Positions 11,877-24,321 of a DNA stretch of 64,000 bases are shown piece after piece. The stretch is from Ectobius pallidus (lineage: Eukaryota; Arthropoda; Insecta; Blattodea; Ectobiidae): NCBI GenBank assembly GCA_964059195.1, contig CAXKWD010000009.1, positions 87,455,432 to 87,519,431 on the forward strand, read 5' to 3'. Below the pieces are notes generated by a model. The model was not told where the DNA came from, searched no databases, and saw only the letters and a program-made list of their open reading frames with translations. Position numbers and translations under genes: made by a program. The number at the start of each line of letters is the position of its first letter. Position 1 is the first letter of the stretch.

Positions 11877-14044
11877 TCATTGAAGTGTTGTGTTAACAAT
11901 ATAACTAAATTATTTCAATAAGTTATTTATTTCTTGAAATATTGTGTTGATTATAATTCATATTTGAAAATTATTGCTTTTTCCTTCAGAATTTTAATCG
12001 AAAGGCTAGTTGGAGAAAATAATGCCCTAAAACTCGCCAACGGGATTTTCTAAATAACGCTTAAATTGAAATTATGTAATAAAGGGACTCATCCCATCCA
12101 AAAACTGAGTTTTTAAGTTTTGCCTCGCTGATAGTGGGCACTACTGCAATAAGCCAATTACTCCATGTTGGAGTATGAAGGGTAAAGGAAGTAATATGGC
12201 TGTTTTGCATTTTTCTACCCATACCCTTATGCTCTGGATGCTTGCATACTGGTGACCTACTGCTTGCCCGACGTTCACAGAGAGATTCACAGTGAAAAAA
12301 GCTAACGGACACTTCCTCGTTATCTTTCTGTGCTTAATTATGCTTTCATACACTTTCAATTAGTAAGAAGTGACGGCAGGAAGTGGCACAAGAAGAGTTG
12401 CGAATACACAGAGGCACAATTATACAAGAGTTAAGTACTTTCCGTGTGGTCCTCGTATTTATCTCTGTTACCAGCTCCCACCGTACAAACGTGTGTAATG
12501 AACTTTTCAAACTCACTTCGGTGAAGTGTTCTTGTTCTGAGAGATACTTCACAGTCCGCGTAGAGTGAAAATTACAGAAGGTAAAATTAGAATATAAATA
12601 AAAGTAAGAGAAAGAAAGACACAAACTTTTAAATGAAACACAAAATTCCTGAAGTTTTGTGCCTGTTTCAATGTTATTTTTGTATTAATTAAAACACATT
12701 AAACTCGGATAAACAATGCGCATTTCTATGTCTTCCTTTTCTATTGTTTTATTCCGAGGACTTGGTTTTCTTTTTATTATAGGTAATGGAATTTATTAAC
12801 ACTATTCCACGAATGAAGTATAACAGATTATATAAATAATAATATTTTTCTTACTTTGTTATTATAAAAACAAAGCAATCAGCTTCGAGATCACAGCAAT
12901 ACTATGAATCAACCATCGATAAATCGATTCAATAAGCTAACATCTGAGCAGAATAACAGCATACGAACTGGCTTGTGCAGAATTGAAATTGTGTTTTTGG
13001 CCTATGCACATTTATATTATTTCAGTTTCCAAACGAGTTATGTTGTATAAAATAATGCTTTTTATTTTGTTCACTGGCAGTATGTGACATATTAATCACT
13101 GCATACTGATTGATAATTTTAATGAATTAACGATCGCCAAGCGCCCTAACCTGGACAAGCGGAATTCGTTTAACTTCGCAGTCGAGTTTGCATTTTGGCT
13201 TGCAAAACGATAAATGTGCCTTAGAAAGGAGGTTTGTAGCAATGCAATTTCTTAATTAAATTACATTGCTAATATGTATTTAAGAGAGCAAGTCTGCCCT
13301 ATATTAATTATATTTTTTGCAGGTACACTCGACTCAAAAATAAAATGAGAATGGAACTTCTCCCACTTTAATTATTAACCTTTCTTAACATATATACGAA
13401 TCAGTTTTCTGAAATTGTAATGGGTTGCCAAGATATGATTTTCTATAAAACTCTAATCATTTTTACATGTGTTCATTAAGTTTTGTTTTAGGAAAACTGC
13501 AATGTTAAAAATAATCCTTTCTTATTTGTGTTACTCAATAGGTCGGGATTGTGCAGTAATATTTTCATCTGTGTATCGTCAAAGGAGCAGTCTGTATCAG
13601 AAGGTATAAAAATGTCGAACTCGTTAAAGTTTGCAACTGAATTTTTAAGTCATCACAATTAAAACTGCCTTGGCCTACATTCTTCATTCTGTTCATCCTC
13701 TCTGGTCTTCTTCTTGTTGCTTCTCCCCTTTCTTTAGATTTTCCATTTTACCACTTTTCTGCCTGCTTTCTTGAATGCAAAAATTGCATTGATCTTGAAG
13801 TTGCACTATGATACTGTAACCTACATCTAAGTGATGCGACATGTATCACATTACTATCAGAGATTCCATCACAGTAAAAATCTCGATTTTGATATCTGGA
13901 CCCAATTTGACCGGGCATACTCCCCTTAAAGGGATATGTGTTATATGTATAAATACTAAATTTAATGTAGTAGGTTCATTGTTTCCAATCTCTATACCCA
14001 CTGTATGAATACCTAGTATTAATTTAAATTTACAGTCTACATTA
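11877..14044. other. 2.2 kb without a recognisable gene
   Basis: Overlapping ORFs of 60-92 codons near 12060-12620 on both strands have no motif, no family resemblance and no splice context. Confidence 0.4.
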
Positions 14045-14770
14045 ATACTTCCTCTGTCCGTACCATAGGTACTATAGGTAAAGTAAGAACTGTGTTCGAC
14101 TCCGAAATTCGAAGTTGAGTTTTTATTAAAAATGTGTTTTACAGTTCAAAAATACTATTTTCTGAAACATGTCTGTGTAGGCCTACGTGTTCTGTTTGTC
14201 TGTGAATAGCCTAGCTCCAAAACGAAAAGTCATATGAAGACAAAATTTCATATTTGGGGAAGGTGCCTTCTAAGGGTTATGACATGAAAATTTTCTGCGA
14301 CTTTATCTTACTTTTAATGAGGAAAATTTCGTTTTTCTCAATTTTTTTCGAAAACGGTTCAAACTATTTTGTTTAAATTGTTTACATGATGTGCTTATAC
14401 TAAGAGCTTAAAATTTTTATTTAAAACATTTTTTAGGAAAAATTATCTGAAGCCACCCATTGCTTGTAAAAACAGTCTTATCTGTTGAACAATAAAACTT
14501 TGCATCAGATTGAAACCACTCAGTCTCATTCTTTGCAATAGACTCTTATTCTATATTGGAATGTGAAATGAGAAAGGTGTAGGCCTAACTTTTTGCCCAT
14601 GCTTAGGGAAAAGAAAGTTACATGAGTGCTTCAATAAGATTTTATTTAGGTTATGTAACCTTCGGGGATACGATGCGATGTAGCAACGAAATTTTCTTTA
14701 TTTTTACAACCAATTTACATGAAGAAACCTTCTCCCAGCGAGGGGAAAGAAAAACATCTTAATTAATACC
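14045..14770. repeat. interspersed repeat of unknown class, copy 1
   Basis: Shares ordered landmarks with 26210-26760: 'taggtactataggtaa', 'acttttaatg', 'gatgtgcttatactaagarctta' (degenerate), 'agaaagttacrtgagtgc' and 'gattttatttrrgtt'. A shorter related piece lies at 21341-21425. No terminal repeat or ORF identified the class. Confidence 0.65.
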
Positions 14771-15252
14771 ACTGCACCGAGTAAGTGAATTTGTATGGTG
14801 ACTAGCCATGACAAGGCCTGTATCAACAGAACGTGCGACATTTTGGTACTAAAAGATTTGTTCATTGTCCATGCAAACTTACGGTATCACACTCTTGTTA
14901 TCCTTTATGTGCTGTCGAGGGATCAAGAGGGCACTGAAACGCAGGAACCACGGCATCACTGGTCGTATTTGGAGTAGAAATGCTTCCATTCCGGATCATT
15001 AAAAGTAATTAATGACGTCAAGGGTAGTGGTTTTATATGGCCATGGTGTAGGCTCATGTTTTTAGTGCAGAGATGCCGGCCTCGCACAATGCCTCTCAGT
15101 ATTCTCACTGAATTACTAACCCACATTTGGAACGTATAGACCTAGCTAAAATTATTGTGTAGATCCTATCACTGCTCAAGTATCAGTGACCAATCCAATA
15201 TAAAAATATGTGGAATATCAACCAATTGCAAGTGTTTATTGTCATAATGTTA
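14771..15252. other. no feature recognised
   Basis: One 60-codon ORF without motif. Confidence 0.4.
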
Positions 15253-16497
15253 TCTCTATACAGGGTGTTAATGAATAACACCGAAATATTTTACCTGTGC
15301 ATAGAGGGGACATAGAGACAAGCAACTTTTATTAGGAGATTTTTGCTCTATGGATTCAATTTTTCCTGTCGCAGCATAAAATCTCCCAGGGCATGGCCGC
15401 CACTGACTTCTAACATTAGAAAAATGCAAAACCAGTAATGTAATTAGTCTGTAAATTTTGCAAACTACGGAAACTCCAAATTATGACATAGCTGTTGACG
15501 AATGATCAAGAGTCAGGTTTTTATCGATCACTAGGAAGGCATGAAGTCAATTTCATGAACATTTTAACCCTATTTCGAGTAATTATTGATTTATGAGAAC
15601 CAAATTATAATGACTTTAATGCCCTGTAGCATACACATTTTACGTCATAGAGCAAAAATCTCCTAATAAAAGTTTCTTGTCTAAGACCCCTCTATATACA
15701 GGTAAAATATTTCGGTGTTATTTATTAACACCCTGTATATATAAAAGGCTTTGTCCTGACTGACTTAATGACAGAGAATCAACGTACAGCCAAAGCTATA
15801 AGGTAGAGACTTGGAATTTTGACAGTACCTTCGTTTCATAATGTACCCTAGGTGCTCACTAAGAAAGTATTTGAAAAATTTTGATTTTAAATGCCAAAAA
15901 TAAAATGTTTTTCAGAATACTTAATCCCTTCTTACACAGAATTATCAACCTCAAATCACAGTTCACATGACAACAGTGTATTGTTGGCATTGGTATCAGG
16001 TAGGTTTGGAAATAAGTGAAATGGGACTTTGACGAAAGTATTGATATAATGCATTGCTGTAATTAAATATTGAAGATGAAATGTATATTATTATATCGCA
16101 GGTTTTTGGGGAGGGAAGTATAAAAGTGAAACTGATTCACTTTTTAAATTTTATCCCCGAAACGGTTGTATGGTAACATGAGAGTGAGAAATAAAATATT
16201 CCGCAAAAAACAATACTATTTTATGTTACCGGAATTTCTATTTCTTCTTATTTTAACCCCTACCAGGCTTGGTGTGTAGAAGCGATGGGATACAAAATTC
16301 TACATCCTCTATGAGCCATAAAAAGCTATATCAAGCGTTTTCAGCGGGAATAGTTTAAGTGAGATAAGTCGTTCTTCTTCATTTCAAATTTTCAATACGT
16401 ATATAAGGACCTAGAATTTGAAAGTCGAAAGTCCTTCATAAGTTAATTTTGAATTACAAAATACAAAACCCGGGCGACGCCGGGTGTTTTAAGCTAG
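15253..16497 (+). mobile_element. non-autonomous Helitron interrupted by a MITE
   Basis: If the MITE at 15261-15735 and one TA are removed, the 5' end reads A|TCTCTATATATAAAAGGC, matching the intact Helitron at 17566. The body ('ctttgtcctgactgac', 'aatcaacgtacagcc', 'cttggaattttgacagt') continues to the terminal hairpin 'acccgggcgacgccgggt', then 'gttttaagCTAG' followed by T at 16498. Insertion between A and T, a TC start and a CTAG end after a hairpin are Helitron hallmarks. No Rep/helicase ORF is present. Confidence 0.85.
15261..15735. mobile_element. TA-flanked MITE nested in the Helitron 5' end
   Basis: A 475-bp element with long inverted repeats. The left end CAGGGTGTTAATGAATAAC and the complement of the right end CAGGGTGTTAATAAATAAC continue in near-complementarity for about 85 bp, including 'accgaaatattttacctg' and 'ctcctaataaaag'. 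TA flanks both sides (15259-15260, 15736-15737). It has no ORF and is probably mobilised by a Tc1/mariner-type transposase. Confidence 0.9.
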
Positions 16498-16897
16498 TCG
16501 TTTTATATTTATCGCTTTCATTTCATCACACCTACGTACATTTCTGTTATACAAATACAATATAATACTCGTATATCGAACGTTTTTCCATCGGCTATCT
16601 CATTCACAATGACACAAATAGCGACGTGTTTTATTCATTTTCGTAGTTTTGATTATTCATTGCAGCTTAGTTCCGTGATTATTCGCTAAATAGTCAAAAT
16701 AAATATAACTCGAGGTCCGGATTTTATCGATAAATTTATCGATAAATAAATCGATGTATTTATACTCCTTTAAGCATCAAAGGCATATCAAGAGTTTAGG
16801 TTCTATGCGTATATCAGTAGGCCATGGAACTATCGACTTTCAGCTATTTTCTACTGTTGATGATTTTTATGACGTCAATGATTACAACTGATAGTAA
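16498..16897. other. no feature recognised
   Basis: AT-rich DNA containing a short palindromic string near 16735 ('atcgataaatttatcgat'). Confidence 0.4.
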
Positions 16898-17086
16898 TTT
16901 TAATGAATAAGATACAGGATGAAATAGCGAGGATGAGTCATGGTAACTAAATAGTATATCTAATTGGGCGTTTTTACGACTGCGGAAACCATGAAAAACC
17001 CATGCCAAATTGGCCGACCACGGGATTTGAACCTGAGACATCCCGCATGCGAGTCAAAGACGTTAACATCTCGGCCACCTCACTCG
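16898..17086 (-). mobile_element. tRNA-derived SINE (family D)
   Basis: The minus strand has 'gaggtggccgagatgttaac' and 'ggttcaaatcccgtgg'. The body matches 11697-11876 ('gatgaaatagcgaggatgag' on the plus strand). Confidence 0.8.
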
Positions 17087-17565
17087 TTAATAGCAAATTA
17101 ATAAACGCATAATAACTCTCAATGCAACATGTGCAATGGCCAGACATAAGAGGGCCTTGTTCCATCTGTGTATAGTACCTCTGTAGTCGTAGTGCGCTAT
17201 TTCTTACAAGGCTCATTTGGTTGCTGCATGCAGCCAGATTATGATCTTAACGTTCAATTACAGAGTTTCATATTTATGTAGGCAATTTGGCAGCAGTGCG
17301 CAGCGTATATATATCAGAATAACGACATAACCTTTGTCTCTATTGCAAGAGAGCCAAATTAGATTATAGAATTCTACAACAAATGTCTTCTGGAATGAAA
17401 TGCAAATGGAAAAAGCAAGTCTCCTTTGCCAATTATTTTGAGAATTTATTTACTCGTACGTAATGCAAATAACAGTTCAAATATGCAAAATAACATAACT
17501 ATGTAATACAGTCTCTATTAGATGTAGATTTATGAAAACCTGTGGCAAACTAAATATTCATCTAA
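17087..17565. other. no feature recognised
   Basis: No gene or repeat signature. Confidence 0.4.
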
Positions 17566-18360
17566 TCTCTATATATATAAAAGGCTTTGTCCTGACTGAC
17601 TGACTGAATGACAGGAATCAACGTACAGCCTAAACTATAACAGGTAGAGACTTGGAATTTTGACAGTACCTTCGTTTCATAATGTAGGTGCTCACTAAGA
17701 AAGGATTTTGAAAAATTCAGATTCTAAATGCCAAAAATCAAATGTTTTTGAGAATACTTAATCCCTTCTTACACAGAATTATCGAATCCGAATCACATTT
17801 GACATTAAAACATATTGTTACCAGCGGGCCTTGGAAAAAAAATGAAAGTAGAATAAATTTGACAAATGAGAGAAACAAATGAGAGAACTATCAATATCCA
17901 CGAAAATAATGCAGTCACATAACTTTCTTTACCCTGGACATAGAGAAAACAATACGAGGTAAGGTAATATGTTTTGGGAAGAGATGTATGAAAGTGATAT
18001 TGTATTTCTGTTTAATTTCATTCCGAAAACGGTTTTATGGTAACATGACAGTGAGAAACAAAATTTTCAGCCACGATAATACAATTTTATGTTACCGGAA
18101 TTTCGGTTTCTTCTTATTAGAACCCCTCCCGGGCTTACTGTGTACTGTACAAGCGATGGGATGCAAAATTCTACATATAGCCATAAAAGCTATTTCAAAC
18201 ATTTTCTTAGGGGATAGTTTGAGTGTGATAAGTCGTTTTTTCTACTTCAAATTATAAATACCTATATAAGGACCTAGAATTTATAAATCTAAAGTCCTTC
18301 ATAAGTTAATTTCCAATTACAAAATAAGAAACCCGGGCGACGCCGGGCCTTTTAAGCTAG
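17566..18360 (+). mobile_element. non-autonomous Helitron
   Basis: Starts TCTCTATATATATAAAAGG after an A and ends 'cccgggcgacgccgggcc', 'ttttaagCTAG' before a T. The whole 795 bp aligns with 15253-16497 minus its nested MITE. It has no coding capacity, so it depends on a RepHel protein supplied elsewhere. Confidence 0.88.
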
Positions 18361-19559
18361 TAATTATTATAAAATGAGAAGAAGTTAGGAAAACATTTTG
18401 TTTGCTTCCACAAAATTGGACCGAATGATTATTTTTTTTAAATATCGTTCGGGAAAATAACCTGTAACCAGAAGGCAGAATGTAAATAAATTACTTCCAG
18501 GGTTCAAAAAAGGCAGAGTAGGCTACTATCCAGATATTAGAATATAACTAAAATTTCACTAAATATTCATATTTTCATCTTTTCAAGTTGCTATAGTAAT
18601 AATAATAATATTAATAATAACGTTTTATTTTATCTGACAGAGTTAAGGCCGTAACGACTTATCTACCACTCAACCGACTTCAATTTAGTTTTCATAAATA
18701 CCCGCGATCGTACTTAACTATTATTTCAGTCACTGGTTCTTTGCGTAATCTTCGGGTGTTCAGCACAAAAGTGACAGCACAGATTAACTTCGCTATCATT
18801 AGAAGACTGAAGATTTTAGAAGACTGGGTTTTCAGTGTACTAATTTAAAATGTTATATGAGCCACGCATAATAAGGAAAAAAGATTTAAAGCGATCAATT
18901 TTAAGTTATTTAAGCTGTTATGACAGTCTTAAGCCTGCATAGAAGGGAGAAAATGGTGATTTCCAACCAGTGTTGTCCTATTTTCGATTGGGGCCCGAAC
19001 TATTGCTTACTTCTTAGCTTGAGAAATTAAATCTCGCCAAACAAAGGGCTAACATTTACCCCTACAATTTCCAGCTCAAGTTGGCCTATTACGACTTATT
19101 TATGTTTTTAAAAAAGTTGCATTCGTGATTTTAACAAGATAAACCAATAGAAGATAAATTTGCTTTACTAGCTTTCACTTAAGTAGACAGAAGTGAATTT
19201 TAAAGCTGAAAGGTAAGCTGTGAAAAGGTTACTTAGGTCTACTGCAGAGTGTACACAATGAACTAAATAAGTATTGAACGAAGCCAGTCTGGATTATGTT
19301 CGGTGGCTAATGGCAGCCTGTATGTCTGGTCTGAGACGAGTGCACTTGTTATTCGCATAATTGGCTTGTTCTGCACATGCAAATTGCCATGACAGCATGT
19401 CATCCGGTCTCAAGAAGCCCCTAGACTATTTTGTACTTCTGCTTGTCAACATACTCTCAGCTCAGCAAGAAAATGACCATGTAATTTAAAGGAGCAATGT
19501 TTGAGGACAAGGGTTCAAGAACGCGACTGGTTGAAGCAATAACTGTAAGGTTTTTCTAC
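18361..19559. other. no gene; one short repeat fragment
   Basis: Positions 18597-18690 contain '(aat)n' followed by 'ttttattttatctgacag' and 'agttaaggccgtaa'. This resembles 44039-44110 and may be a retroelement 3' tail. Nothing else was recognised. Confidence 0.4.
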
Positions 19560-20400
19560 AGTATGTGGAAATGCTCCACCGATCAACCAATTTGATTCAA
19601 CATAGATAGTGTTCGTCCTTTGGACGTTGTTAGTGTGCATACTAAGTGTCATGAATATGTGATAAATAGACCTGGGATTTTAGGCTCTAAAAAAATTAGT
19701 TTTAGGTACCTAAAATAGGCTTTTAAAACAAGTAAATAGGCTTTTAAAAGATAAAATAGGCACTTAAAATATGCTTTAAAAATGCGTAAATAGATAGAAA
19801 ATAGACTTTAAAATATTACAATATACACTTAAACAGTAACATGGTCTTTTTTTTACTGCAAGAAACGTAGTATACCTATTCTTAACAGAATTAACTGCAA
19901 AATTAGGCATCACGAACTATATTCACTTCAACAGATGTTCTTTCACTGGTGACTTGACACAGTAGTCCTTCCCCCTTAATCTTCCCCCTCCCCCGTCAGT
20001 CAGCATTCCTTTGGAGACAATTGTTTGGAATAATCAAGTTTCTGTGAAAAAACCCACCTCTGCTGTTCTGCTTTTCATTGAGGGATGTCCATTATAAGAT
20101 TGTGAAGTTGAATTTTTTTTAAATGTAGAAAATAGGCATTTTAGGCACTAACATAGTAAAATAGGCTCTAAAGGTCCATATAGGCATTTTAGAGCACTAT
20201 AAAACTCTATAAATGTAATTGATTTGTCATGAAACATCCAAATATTTAAAACATGTTATTTCATAAGGAACAAAATAGGCATTTGCCTTAAAATCCCATG
20301 TCTAGTGATAAAGCATATTTGAGTTATCTCGCGTACAGACACACAGACGGACAGACTTTTCCCCGTCCACCATGTAATCTTAAAAAGTACCTTACTGGCA
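19560..20400. repeat. copy of the 3805-4270 repeat, split by a hAT MITE
   Basis: Left part 'accgatcaaccaatttgatt' ... 'ctaagtgtcatgaatatg' and right part 'gcatatttgagttatc', 'gcgtacagacacacagacgg' correspond to consecutive pieces of the 4081-4300 repeat. The break point is exactly the 8-bp duplication of the MITE. Confidence 0.75.
19667..20304. mobile_element. hAT-like MITE (TAGACCTGGGATTTTAGGC family)
   Basis: Ends TAGACCTGGGATTTTAGGC and 'gccttaaaatcccatgtcta' are inverted repeats. Flanking 19659-19666 and 20305-20312 are both gtgataaa, a perfect 8-bp target-site duplication. The interior repeats 'aaaataggc' motifs and has no ORF. Removing it rejoins an older repeat. Confidence 0.93.
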
Positions 20401-20673
20401 CTTAAACTATTTTTCCCTGTGAAAATTACAGAGATATGTCACTTCTAAATGTAACACACAAAGTGATTTAAGAACTAAACAGCTGATTACAATTTTAAAA
20501 TTTATAAGTGAATTAAATCTGAAGAAAGATTTCTTCTGTGGAAGGAAAACCGCGCGATTGATTTGTACATGGAATGGACTTTCCTGCTAACGGAAATAAT
20601 CCCGTTTCACTGATGAACAAAGTTTTAGTAACTCTAAGATCCTACGCTATTATACACGGGTTGAATGGTAATA

Positions 20674-20995
20674 TTTTAAAGGGTGGGCACACACAAAAAA
20701 AGTCCCTGAAGGGACAAGGCCTACCACCCGACCGCTGCGTCATCTACCATAGGCAGACGGCAGGATTGGGGGACATGTGGTCAGTATGCCGACACCCACG
20801 GCCGTTAATGGTGGTTTCCATGACCGGAGCCTCTACGTCACAATCAAGTAGCTCCTCAATTTGAATCACGAGGCTGAGTGCACGCCTACCAGACCACCCT
20901 ACCTCAGAAAAATCCGTGGAGGTACCGGGGATCGAACCCAGGCTGACGGATCTGTAGTCAGTCAAGCTAACCACAAGACAACGCTGGCGGAAATT
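20674..20995 (-). mobile_element. tRNA-derived SINE (family E)
   Basis: The minus strand begins 'gcgttgtcttgtggttagc' (A-box-like) and contains 'gggttcgatccccggtacc' (B-box-like). The GC-rich body extends to about 20674. The local ORFs on both strands are by-products of its low stop density. Confidence 0.78.
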
Positions 20996-21458
20996 ATTAT
21001 GTATATAATGTAAATATCTTCGGATAGAACTGAAAATGCACAGTGTAAGATAAGAGGATAAAACAAAAAACATACATGAACTCACGCTAAACGAGTAAAG
21101 ATGAAAATTTGGTGGAGACTGTACACTACATTGTGGTGTAATAATGAGATTAATTGAACTCGTGGCATGCGAATTGCATCGCTTGGGGCGTAATGGAGGT
21201 TGGAGGTGCAACATGTACGTCCGGTCTCCTTGAGACGTCTAGCTGATGCTACAACTATGTTGCCCTCTTGTTTCCATAGCTACATGCCTAAGATCCTGGA
21301 AACCAAGGACTCCGTGTTCCTGTTTTAAAATAGCATTTATACTTCAAATACTCGTACCATAGGTAGTATAGGCAGAGGAAGTTTTGTGTTCGACCCAGAA
21401 ATTCCATGTCGAGTTTTCAACATAAATACGCGTATTGAGGTCTCCATAGTCTAAAAAA
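20996..21458. other. intergenic DNA with a short repeat fragment
   Basis: 21341-21425 ('ataggtagtataggcag', 'gttcgacccagaaattcc') is a short diverged piece of the 14045/26210 repeat. Nothing else was recognised. Confidence 0.45.
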
Positions 21459-21748
21459 GGGGTACGCCGTAGCGTAGTGGTTGAGGCGCTGCGCTACAAA
21501 CCGGAAGGTCGCGGGTTCGAGTCCCGATGAGGTCGTTGAGATTTTTCAATTGTCCTAATCCTTCTGGTGGCACTATGGCCCTGGGGTCAACTCAGCCTCT
21601 AACAGAAATAAGTACCAGGAGCAATCCTGGAGTTAGAGGCGGCCGGTGCGTAAGGCTGACAACCTTACCACCTTCATGTGCCGAATGTCCAAAATCTGGG
21701 AGCCTCAACCTCCTGGAACCCTCTGGGCCTCCATGGCCTGTATAGGGA
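21459..21748 (+). mobile_element. tRNA-derived SINE (family F), near complete
   Basis: The plus-strand tRNA-like head has 'gtagcgtagtggttgaggcg' (A box) and 'cgcgggttcgagtcccga' (B box). The body includes 'tctggtggcactatggccct' and ends near 'ctgtatagggatcac'. Fragments of the body occur at 29585 and 42550 and inside both palindrome arms, so this family was active across the locus. Confidence 0.85.
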
Positions 21749-21810
21749 TCACAAAAAAATATTAAAAAAGCTATTTTCGTAAACTTGTCTAGATGTGTGT
21801 CTGTGATCAA

Positions 21811-22452
21811 TAGGATTCGGATGTTTATGGCCTAAAGCAGTAGAAAATATGACTTTAAAAATTACTAAATATGACCCAAGAATCCTAAATATGACCACAT
21901 AAAAGAACGTATTTTCTAAAAATAATGTTCCGATTTAAAACGTTTAATGACACTAAATTCTTACATCACATTAATTCAAACACATAATCACTTTTTAACA
22001 ATTTTACATGGGATTTACAGTTTTGCTTGTAAAGAAGTTCCAATCTGTTAATGTTTCCAGATACCACTGCAAATGTGAACTGAAAATATTTTTAAAACAT
22101 AGGTCTATCCATTGGAAGTTGTTAACAACAAGGAGGAAGAGGTAATTGTGCTATTACTTGTTACAGTAAAGCCAAAATATTCGTGACTTTTTTTCGGAAA
22201 AAATTAAGTCGACAATTTAGTGCTCATACTGCATAACTGTGCTCTTTTACCGAATTTATAAAATGAAATATGACGTTGAATTACAAATATTACCGAAATT
22301 TGACCAAGATCATGAAAATGACCAAAATATGACTTTATATGCAAAATAAAAACAGTCCGATTAGGATAACAAATATGCAATTCATGTTTAAATTGTGTTT
22401 GCGGCGAGAATGGAGGTCAGGATAAAAATATGCCATAAACATTCGAACCCTA
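21811..22452. mobile_element. hAT-like MITE (TAGGATTCGGATGTTTATGGC family)
   Basis: Ends 'taggattcggatgtttatgg' and 'ccataaacattcgaacccta' are imperfect inverted repeats. The flanks gtgatcaa (21803-21810) and gtgatcag (22453-22460) match at 7 of 8 positions. The interior is rich in 'aaatatgac' motifs and has no ORF. Confidence 0.87.
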
Positions 22453-22460
22453 GTGATCAG

Positions 22461-23456
22461 TATAGCTCGTGCATGGAAAGCTATAAAACAAAATGTTAAA
22501 TTTGGGTTAGTTGGGGATTTGACACGATAATTGGCGACGACTTTACATGAAGAAAATGTCACTTTTCACAATTTTTTTTCCAAAGGGCTTTAATGAGTTT
22601 TTTTTTAATTTTGATACTTACATAAGGACTTATGTGCCCCTCAAGGATTGAATTTTTGCAAATGCTGAAATTCGCGTTTTATTATTTATGTAGCAGAGTT
22701 TCAAGAAAATATACGCCCTTTTTCATTTACAGAAAAAAAAAACAACTGTTTAATTAGTTATGTTTTAGAGTAACTTTACCAACTTTTAAATCAATAGAAC
22801 CATTAACCTCGTATAGTCTCTTTTAAGTAGGCCTAATTTAAAAACCACTTAGGGGTTGAATTTTGGGAAATGTCTAAATACTTGTTTCATTATTTACATT
22901 GTAGAGAGCTAATAGCAAGTTTGCAGAAAATACGACCAAAAAAATATTTTTCTCAATTGCAAACTTTTGGAGACTCTTTTCGCCCCATAGGATTTGATTT
23001 TAAATATACGTGTTTTAATATTTAGGATTTGAAGTGCTTTCACGAAGCTTTAATTCAATAAATTACGCAGAACTTTTACTTGAAACATTTTTTTCGCAAA
23101 ATTCTCTGAAGAGTTATTAAGTTATCAGTCAGACCTGTTTTCTACAGACTCGGGCTTTAAGTGTTGCGTTGCGAACAGCAGGCCTACATCTAGGCCTATG
23201 CGTTAGGACAACTGAATACCCTTCCTACTATATTGGCCTTTTGTTCTGTATCATAATTATTTGAGGTGAAAAAGTTGTATTGCCCACCCATGTTTCATGG
23301 CACATAAAATTATGTGAGTTTATTATATACGATTTGTTTTTCTTTCTTTCTTTTTACTTTTGTTTGTTACCATCTATCTAACTATTGAATTTCTCCCCTT
23401 TCAAGCAGGTTAGGACCTGCCTTGTCTTGGAAGCAAGAATCTCCACTTGTATGAAT
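22461..23456. other. no gene recognised
   Basis: AT-rich; some strings ('acatgaagaaaatgtcac', 'gacatttttttcgcaaaatt' type) suggest a very diverged relative of the 14045 repeat, but I cannot fix boundaries. Confidence 0.35.
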
Positions 23457-23457
23457 A

Positions 23458-23549
<92 letters not shown>
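23457..23549. repeat. (ATT)n microsatellite
   Basis: Uninterrupted ATT triplets over about 90 bp. The minus-strand poly-Ile frame across it is an artefact. Confidence 0.97.
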
Positions 23550-23550
<1 letters not shown>

Positions 23551-23689
23551 GATAAATATGAAAATTCGAACGAATTGTAAGATCTCTAAGACTATGTTAC
23601 CGTAATTAGTTAACTTACAAATCAATAGGTCATTTCTATTCTTTCTTTCTTTCTTTCTTTACCGTAGTTTCACCTCTCCCTTTTTTTTT

Positions 23690-24075
23690 TTTAAGGATTT
23701 AAGCGACCCAAGCCGCCCGGGCCTTACAGGGCCGCGACCTGTCGGGAGAGGGATTATCTTTGGATCACATACATACTTTTTTGACCAGACAAGGACATGG
23801 AGGGCCTCCCCGGATGAGTGATCAGCCCAATGCCGGGGCCACCTCCGAGACAACACGAACACATAGGACGAGACACACCATTCACACACACACACTCACT
23901 CCAAACAAGGCGAGGATGGGATGAAGATGATAATGGGGACCACAAGGGCCTAAAGTTACCCGACATTTGTCTCAAAGGTGAGGAAAAACCCCAGAAAAAA
24001 CCCCACCTAGGTAACTTGTCCCGACCAGGAATCGAACCCGGGCCCACTGCGTGAGAGGATTGAACGCATCCCCTG
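23690..24075 (-). mobile_element. tRNA-derived SINE (family C), fullest copy
   Basis: The minus strand has a tRNA-like head with B-box-like 'cgggttcgattcctggtcgg', followed by a GC-rich body to about 23690, where a T-rich tract (A-rich tail on the minus strand) begins. A shorter relative is at 2884-3060. ORFs on both strands reflect its composition. Confidence 0.82.
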
Positions 24076-24321
24076 GTCATTTCTTAAAGATAACAAATCC
24101 ATTTGAAAAAGAAATAGGACAGAACAACGAAGTTAGAGCAATGATTTAATCAGTGGATATGTTAACATTGTTTTGGTTCAGGATGCAATTTCTCATAGCC
24201 TCAAATCGATGAGTTATGTCAACATTTGGAACTCCATTCTGTGATGTGTCATAGCAGTCATAGCAAAGGTCTAGAAATCACCAGTCGTTTTGTTGTGACG
24301 AATATGTTGATATCTCTAGAT

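Noticed and set aside
20744..21214. 156-codon minus-strand ORF
   Set aside because: Overlaps a tRNA-derived SINE; length explained by GC-rich body.
23754..24080. 108- and 78-codon ORFs on both strands
   Set aside because: Lie inside a SINE family C copy; no coding evidence.
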